In this document: in pieces, positions 58,897-64,000 of the stretch
Layout: the number at the start of each line of letters is the position of its first letter
How positions within the stretch are numbered: the stretch's first letter is position 1
From: Micromonospora sp. MP36
GTDB lineage: Bacteria > Actinomycetota > Actinomycetes > Mycobacteriales > Micromonosporaceae
Assembly (NCBI RefSeq): GCF_008119785.1
Contig: NZ_VSFA01000012.1
Location: 57,407-121,406, forward strand
Reading direction: 5' to 3'
Length of the DNA: 64,000 nt
Made by a program: the position numbers and the translations under genes
Notes under the pieces: model-generated
The model's input: the letters and a program-made list of their open reading frames with translations, nothing else
Database searches by the model: none
What the model was told of the DNA's origin: nothing

Positions 58897-61800
58897 TTAG
58901 GCGCCCGCGTACACCGCCTGGATCTCGGCGTCGCTCAACGCGCCCTGCCAGACCCGCACCCGGTCGATGTCACCGGGGAAGAAGTCCGTGTTGCCGCTCC
59001 ACTTGGCCCGCCCGACCGCGAGCGGGCCGTTGGCGTGCCACGGCGTGTACGCCAGGCTCGACCGTGCGGCCAGAGCGCCGTTGATGTAGAGGCTGATCGT
59101 CTGCGCGGCACGGTCCTGTACCGCGGCCAGGTGCACCCAGGTGTTGAGGAGGCACTCGCTGCCGTGGGCGTACACGGGCGAGCTGCTGGTGGAGTCGACG
59201 TTGCGGTACATCACCGACCACTTGGGAACGCCGGAGTCGGTCCGGCAGCTCAGGAACGAGGCGGAGATGTTTGAGCCGTCCTGCGCGATGACCGTCCGGG
59301 ACAGCCCCGTTCCGCCGGTGTACCGCGCCCAGGCGGACACGGTGTACGACTGGTCCGTGCGCAGCACCGGCGTGCTGGTTTCGGTGTAGCCGGACACGCC
59401 GTCGAAGTGCAGGCCGCTGGAGTCGAATCCGGCGGTGTCGGACCAGTCGACGCTGGGGTAGGGGCTGAGGTTCAGAGGCCGCTCGTACCTGGAGGTGTCG
59501 CCCTCTTGCCGGGGGTCCTCGTAGTCGTAGTCCTCCATCTCCCACTGCCCGACCAGCACCGGCGCCACGATCGGTGCGAGGTCGAGATCGGGGTCGATGA
59601 CCCGGTCCCAGACCCGGACCTCGCTCATCGCGCCGTTGAAGAACCCGGTTGCTGTGCCATTGCGGGATGCGCCAATAGTGAGCGGACCGGTGGAGGCCCA
59701 GGCGGGTGCGGAGAGCGTGCCGGTGCCCTTGCGAACACCGTTGACGTAGAGGCTCAATGGGGTGCTCGACCCGGCGTCGTAGACGCCGGTGAGGTGTGTC
59801 CAGACGTTGAGCTGCACCGGGTCGAGGGTGCACGCCGGAGAGACCGTTGCCGCCCCGTTCACGGTGTCAGAGCCGTAGGCAACGAAGCACCAGCGCTGCT
59901 TAGTCGGGAAGTACTGCAGTTCGAACGGACTCTTGTTGGTTCCCGGCTGGGACACGACCACACCCGTCACGGCGTCGGGACGCACCCAGGCGGCGACGGA
60001 GAAGCTGCGCGTGGTGTCGATGACCGACGCCGGGGTCTTGGCTTCGTCGTCGGTGCCGTCGAACTTGACGGACCAGTCCTTACCGTTGGTCTGGTGCGTG
60101 CCCAGCACTCGTGAGTCCTGCCAGCGCGGGCCGGGCGTGAGCGTGGCCGCAGCACTTGCGTCGATCTTGTTGCTCAGGGTGGTGCCGGCACCCTCGTCTA
60201 TCGCCCAGTGCGCCGTCGGAGCGGACGGGTCGCCAGCGAGGAACACGTAGTCGTACCGGTCGGAGGAGTTACCGGCCTTGTCGCGGCTGAAGACGGTCAG
60301 CACATTCTCCAGGCGCATGTTCGGGGTGACCCACACGGTGGCCGAGCCGCCGAGACTGTCAGCCTTGACCGTCATCTGCGGTCCGCCCGAGACCTGGTAG
60401 ACGTAGTCGTACACGTCGGCGGCGCCGTTGGCGGAGAAGGTGAACCTGCCTGAATAGCCGACCGAGCCGTGCGGGTCCTGGTTGGTGCCCAGCGGCGGCG
60501 ATTCCAGGTACAGGCCGTCGGCCGCGGTCACCTTCGGCTCGACCTTCGGTGCGGAGTTGTCGACGGAGAATTCGCACCACGGTGACCCGTCCGACTCCCC
60601 ACCGAGGGTGTCCTTGGTCTGCACCTGCCACCGATAGATGTCCCCGTCGACGGCCTTGGGACTCACCTGCACCTCCGCCTTCGCCCCTGGGGCGACCCCT
60701 GCGTCGGTCTTCGGCCAGCCGGTCACCGCCGTCCACGTCGCGTTGACGAGCTTCTGCAAGGTGAAGACACCGGAGAGGCTGCCGCCATTGCTGCCGTCAG
60801 GGTCCGTTAGCGTCGCCTTCAGCCACGGGTAGTCGGACCGCACCGCCGGCCGGGACGTCCCCGTCACGCACGCCTGCGCCGGGGCGGTGTAATCGGCATG
60901 GGTGGAAAGCTGCGCCGCGGTCGGCGTGTTCGGGTTGGTGTTGTACTCCACCGACAGCTTCGTCGCCGCCGCCTCGAACTTCTTCCACCACTCTTTGGTC
61001 GACTCGGACGAGCCGTCGGACTGCCGCGTGGCGAGCGCCAGCGTGTAGATCTCCTGGCCCCGGTTGTTGCTGATGTCGGTCTTCAGATTGCTGCTGGCGA
61101 ACTCCATCGGCAGGTCCGGCTGCGGGTCGTCCGAGCAGCCCGCCCCGGTTGACGGCTTGTGCGCGTGGCCGGACCGCTCCTCGATCCACAGCTTGAAGCT
61201 CGGCCCCGACCACGTCTGCTTACCCGTCGTGGTCAGGTCCGCGGTCCGCCACAGGTTGATCGGCGTGGACGTGCACGACCAGGAGTGCGTCATCTCCGTC
61301 AGGAACTTCGCCGACCGGATCGTCTTGCCCGACAGGCTGGTGAGGCTGAAAGAGAAGTACGACCGGAAGATGCCGTCGCCGGACGGGTCGAGGCCCGCCC
61401 GAGGGACGCCATCGTCTCGGGTGGAGTTGGTGGAGTTCGCATACCCCCACCGGAGCTTGCCGATCGTGCTCCACGGGTCGATCACTACCGGGTAGGTGGT
61501 GTTCTTCCCCCGCAGCAGCGACAGATCCGGCCGGATGACCAGGTCTTCGCCCTGGACGGCGGTGGAGAGCTCCGCCTTGCGCGCCAGGTCGGGAGCCGCC
61601 CGGACGACGTCCTGCTTCTCCCTGGCGGCGAACGCGGAGAGCGCGGCGTTCTTCGCGGCCTGCGCCGACGGGGTGAGACCCGACGAGTCCCACATCGCCG
61701 CGCTGCCCGCCGAGAGGACTGGTGTCCCCAAGGCGTCCACCACCTCAAAGCCGCCACCGGTGCGGCTGCGCTTGCTCAGCGGGCCGGTGGTGTCGAGGCC

Positions 61801-62430
61801 GAACCGGAGGGTGTCCAGCGCCGGGTTAGCGGCGGCCTCCACCGACTTCACCACAAGCACCCAGGTGAACCCGTCGCTCAGCGCGCGAAGCCGCAGGTCC
61901 ACCCCGGGCAGTACCGACTCGTAGACCGCCGAGTCACCCTCGATACGGGGCGCCGGCAGCGCTCCCGGCCAGGTCAGCGACACCTGGCCACCGTTCAGCG
62001 GTAGCCGCACCGCGGGTGCGGAGCCACCCGCCGAGAAGGTCACGTCGGCCAGCGTGGCGATCGGGGCGACGCTGCCGTCCGAATTCTTCTGCAACCGGGT
62101 GTCGATCGGCTGCCAACCGCGACCATCACGCATACGGGCCCACCGCGGCACCGCGTAGGACTCCAACACCAAACTGCCTGCCGGATTCGCGATTACCCGG
62201 GAGCTTTCACTCCTGAGACTCGTCACTTCGACAGGCGAGCCCAGCCTCCTAGCCGCCGTGAGGGCATCAGCCTCACTCAGGCCAGAATCCGGAGGAGGAC
62301 TAGGGGTGGACGCGGCATCAGCTGCCGGCGCTCCCACGGCCGCGTTGGCCGCCAGGAGGGCTACCGACATCAAGGCCGCGGCGAACCCGCCGCCCCACCG
62401 CCCCCTTAGGGCAAAACGGTATCTCTTCAC
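58897..62430 (-). CDS. Large secreted protein with two LamG domains, RHS-toxin partner
   Basis: With the GTG at 62430 (AAGGAG 7 nt upstream) the protein has 1177 residues. A signal peptide (GGGFAAALMSVALLAANAAVGAPAADA) precedes an N-terminal beta-rich region (YPVVIDPWSTIG, ISNNRGQEIYTLALATRQSDG) with DNRLREXXP-like repeats lacking. A central Ig-like region follows, and two LamG/concanavalin-like domains close the protein: FDGTDDEAKTPASVIDTTRS with FSVAAWVRPD and SLYVNGVRKGTG; then FDGVSGYTETSTPVLRTDQS with YTVSAWARY and SLYINGALA. LamG proteins of this kind commonly precede RHS genes in actinomycetes and may bind glycans or help export and display. The toxin gene lies 164 nt downstream. Confidence 0.87.
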   Translation of the reverse strand: MKRYRFALRGRWGGGFAAALMSVALLAANAAVGAPAADAASTPSPPPDSGLSEADALTAARRLGSPVEVTSLRSESSRVIANPAGSLVLESYAVPRWARMRDGRGWQPIDTRLQKNSDGSVAPIATLADVTFSAGGSAPAVRLPLNGGQVSLTWPGALPAPRIEGDSAVYESVLPGVDLRLRALSDGFTWVLVVKSVEAAANPALDTLRFGLDTTGPLSKRSRTGGGFEVVDALGTPVLSAGSAAMWDSSGLTPSAQAAKNAALSAFAAREKQDVVRAAPDLARKAELSTAVQGEDLVIRPDLSLLRGKNTTYPVVIDPWSTIGKLRWGYANSTNSTRDDGVPRAGLDPSGDGIFRSYFSFSLTSLSGKTIRSAKFLTEMTHSWSCTSTPINLWRTADLTTTGKQTWSGPSFKLWIEERSGHAHKPSTGAGCSDDPQPDLPMEFASSNLKTDISNNRGQEIYTLALATRQSDGSSESTKEWWKKFEAAATKLSVEYNTNPNTPTAAQLSTHADYTAPAQACVTGTSRPAVRSDYPWLKATLTDPDGSNGGSLSGVFTLQKLVNATWTAVTGWPKTDAGVAPGAKAEVQVSPKAVDGDIYRWQVQTKDTLGGESDGSPWCEFSVDNSAPKVEPKVTAADGLYLESPPLGTNQDPHGSVGYSGRFTFSANGAADVYDYVYQVSGGPQMTVKADSLGGSATVWVTPNMRLENVLTVFSRDKAGNSSDRYDYVFLAGDPSAPTAHWAIDEGAGTTLSNKIDASAAATLTPGPRWQDSRVLGTHQTNGKDWSVKFDGTDDEAKTPASVIDTTRSFSVAAWVRPDAVTGVVVSQPGTNKSPFELQYFPTKQRWCFVAYGSDTVNGAATVSPACTLDPVQLNVWTHLTGVYDAGSSTPLSLYVNGVRKGTGTLSAPAWASTGPLTIGASRNGTATGFFNGAMSEVRVWDRVIDPDLDLAPIVAPVLVGQWEMEDYDYEDPRQEGDTSRYERPLNLSPYPSVDWSDTAGFDSSGLHFDGVSGYTETSTPVLRTDQSYTVSAWARYTGGTGLSRTVIAQDGSNISASFLSCRTDSGVPKWSVMYRNVDSTSSSPVYAHGSECLLNTWVHLAAVQDRAAQTISLYINGALAARSSLAYTPWHANGPLAVGRAKWSGNTDFFPGDIDRVRVWQGALSDAEIQAVYAGA

Positions 62431-63061
62431 CCAGAAACTCCTTCTAACAGTGCACCGCACGACACAGGGGGTATCGCCAGTCGACGCAAGGGGCTTCGAG
62501 CCGATTCGGCGGGGCATGACCACACCGGCAACCACCAGCCGTTGGTGTCGCCGGGAATGAAGGGCCGGTCCGGACCGGCCGCGACCGAGGTGCCTGCGTC
62601 AGCGGTTCCCGCTATTTCGATGGGTGGACCCGTCGGCGTCACCCGCGCCGCCGATGTAACGGCGTCGAGCACCACGGTTCACGCGCCACATGACGGGGCC
62701 AGCACACGCGAGGTGCCACCCCGACCTGCCAACCGCCCACAAAGGTCCCCCGTGATCATCTACGCGACGACGTGACGGTAGAGATCAAATCCTGTGACTG
62801 TAAAGAGGGCACTACAACTGGTGAGCACAAAACGCCCAGACGGCAACAAGACCACCAGCACCCTCACTGTCCGCGCCGGTCGGCCGCGACGCTCACAACA
62901 GCGGCTACCCACAGGCCGCAGGCAAGGCCCGGTCGCCGCTGGACCGGCACGTCCCTGAGACAACGAGCCCGCAGACCGCTGCGGAGGAGTGCAGCGGCGC
63001 CAACAAGGCGCGACACACCCTGCCGCTAAGCTTCCGCTCGATCACCCAATCGAGGAGCGGC
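62431..63061. other. 630-nt intergenic region between divergent LamG and lipoprotein genes
   Basis: It should carry both divergent promoters. I saw no convincing -35/-10 pair, no gene and no strong palindrome. The sequence is less GC-rich around 62750-62830. Confidence 0.5.
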
Positions 63062-63655
63062 ATGACGACGACTCGCCGTACGTGGACGACCCGCGCCATC
63101 CACGCGGCAGCCCCGCTGCTGACAGTTACCACCCTTCTGGCAGCCTCCGCATGCACGTCGCCGGCCTCCCCTCGACCTGCCGAGGCCGGCCCGTCGCCGA
63201 CTCGGAAGCTGTACACGCCGGAAACCCTCCTCGGCATGCCCAAGACCAAAATCAGAGGTCCGTACAACGAGGCACGCTCACAACTTGACCAACTCAAGCG
63301 CGAGGTCGGCCAACCCACCAGCGCGGTCGGCGATGCCTACGGAGGCGAAACACCGGACGCGGACATGGTGTTCATCAGCGGCGCGTCCGGAACAATCACC
63401 GACCCCGCCGGCGCAGTCGAACGTGCTCTCAAGCCATATCGAATCGGCGAGCTCGAGACGGTCGACGCCGGCGAACTCGGTGGCGAAGCCCGCTGCGGGC
63501 GAGGCCGCACCGAGGACGACAGTTACCTGACAACGTGCGGCTGGGCGGACAGAGAAACAGTGGGAGTGGTGGCCTTCGTATCCTCCCGACCCCAAGGCGG
63601 CCGCAGCGCGGAATTCCTCACCGTACGCAGGACGCTGAGCCACCCCACCAGCTGA
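63062..63655 (+). CDS. Putative secreted lipoprotein
   Basis: This 197-residue protein has an Arg-rich N-terminus, a hydrophobic core and a lipobox (APLLTVTTLLAASAC, Cys at residue 31). A soluble domain follows with LLGMPKTKIRGPYNEARSQL, MVFISGASGTITDPAGAVE and CGRGRTEDDSYLTTCGWAD, where the Cys pair probably forms a disulfide. GAGGAG precedes the ATG. No family was recognised. The C-terminal part resembles actinobacterial proteins that pair a Cys-x-C region with a GVV-type strand. It would be anchored outside the membrane. Confidence 0.75.
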   Translation: MTTTRRTWTTRAIHAAAPLLTVTTLLAASACTSPASPRPAEAGPSPTRKLYTPETLLGMPKTKIRGPYNEARSQLDQLKREVGQPTSAVGDAYGGETPDADMVFISGASGTITDPAGAVERALKPYRIGELETVDAGELGGEARCGRGRTEDDSYLTTCGWADRETVGVVAFVSSRPQGGRSAEFLTVRRTLSHPTS

Positions 63656-63927
63656 CTGGCAACCAGAACACAAACGCTTGCCGCCTCGGGCTGATCATGC
63701 CTCCATGCCCGACGCCGACTGTCCGCACCGGAAGTCTGGGCAACGCATGCCGCGCTAGCCTCCGTCTTTCGCTAACTGCCGGTCGGCACCTTGGTCATGC
63801 ACCGCTCGTACGCCAGATGGATCCTGCTGGCTAATTGGGTGTGTTGCGGCGGTTGCTGCCTCACCGTGGATGCATGATCGGTTTTGCGGCTTCCTTCCCC
63901 TCTGCAGCCGCGGAAACTGGTCGTGTG

Positions 63928-64000
63928 ATGTCGATGCAACCGCGGCCGTGGCCCGAGCCTGATGAGCAGGTGGCTTCGGCGATTCGTGCGAGGGAGTGTC
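63928..64000 (+). mobile_element. IS1182-family transposase, 5' end only
   Basis: The last 24 codons read MSMQPRPWPEPDEQVASAIR and run off the window. MSM.PRPWP is the usual start of actinobacterial IS1182-type transposases. The left end of the element should lie in 63830-63925; its inverted repeat could not be defined. Confidence 0.65.

Overview
This 64 kb window is chromosomal DNA from a high-GC actinobacterium, most likely a member of the Micromonosporaceae such as Micromonospora. The reasons are the very high GC and strong third-position bias, a gene order matching the folP2-tag-DUF3117-methyltransferase-htrA-tatB-mrp-CBS stretch of Mycobacterium (Rv1207 to Rv1232), a ferredoxin-dependent korAB pair, clgR beside clpP, a palindrome containing CGCCAACCTCATGATCGAC that I recall from Micromonospora intergenic regions, and many apparently leaderless genes. 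The genus is an inference from protein content and was not tested by database search.

Left part, 1-49.8 kb, is ordinary, densely packed core-like chromosome. It opens inside an intein that interrupts an Rv2578c-type radical SAM protein exactly in front of a cluster-binding cysteine. Next come a CoA-binding protein, a TetR regulator divergent from a membrane gene with a clear operator, membrane proteins, an acyl-CoA dehydrogenase behind a TetR-type operator, two DUF4190 proteins, two SDRs, a malyl-CoA lyase-like enzyme, a GNAT fusion, a KimA-like permease, an EamA exporter, HAD, PhzF and CBS/DUF1003 genes. The syntenic block follows: mrp, tatB, htrA, an O-methyltransferase with no canonical start codon, leucyl aminopeptidase, DUF3117, paaX with an enoyl-CoA hydratase, tag, a DivIVA-domain protein and folP2. 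A lone nuoA, a secreted Thr/Pro-rich protein, korAB behind a coupled leader peptide, a secreted trypsin-like protease, a K+ channel, clgR and clpP come after. Then there is a secreted beta-helix gene broken by a 1-nt deletion behind a LacI/CebR-like palindrome, a QorR/Qor2-like pair, HAD and VOC genes, a GNAT-PIN fusion, and an SDR/DoxX scar in front of a SnoaL-like gene.

Right part, 49.8-64 kb, is accessory. Its edge is a tRNA-Arg(CCU) cut off right after the anticodon loop. On the minus strand there follow, in transcription order, a secreted LamG protein, a 19-bp hairpin, a 2331-residue RHS toxin (signal peptide, RHS/YD repeats, Hint autoprotease, GIY-YIG nuclease tip) and a DUF4259 protein that is the probable immunity factor. 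Beyond a strong terminator lies an orphan, decayed Hint tail carrying a different (WHH-type) nuclease tip, truncated by an IS3-family remnant. A lipoprotein and the first codons of an IS1182-like transposase close the window.

The most interesting points are this polymorphic-toxin locus with its orphan tip, the intein placement, the korAB leader peptide, the AUC-start methyltransferase, the GNAT-PIN fusion, and the loss of sigE/rseA from a conserved stress locus.
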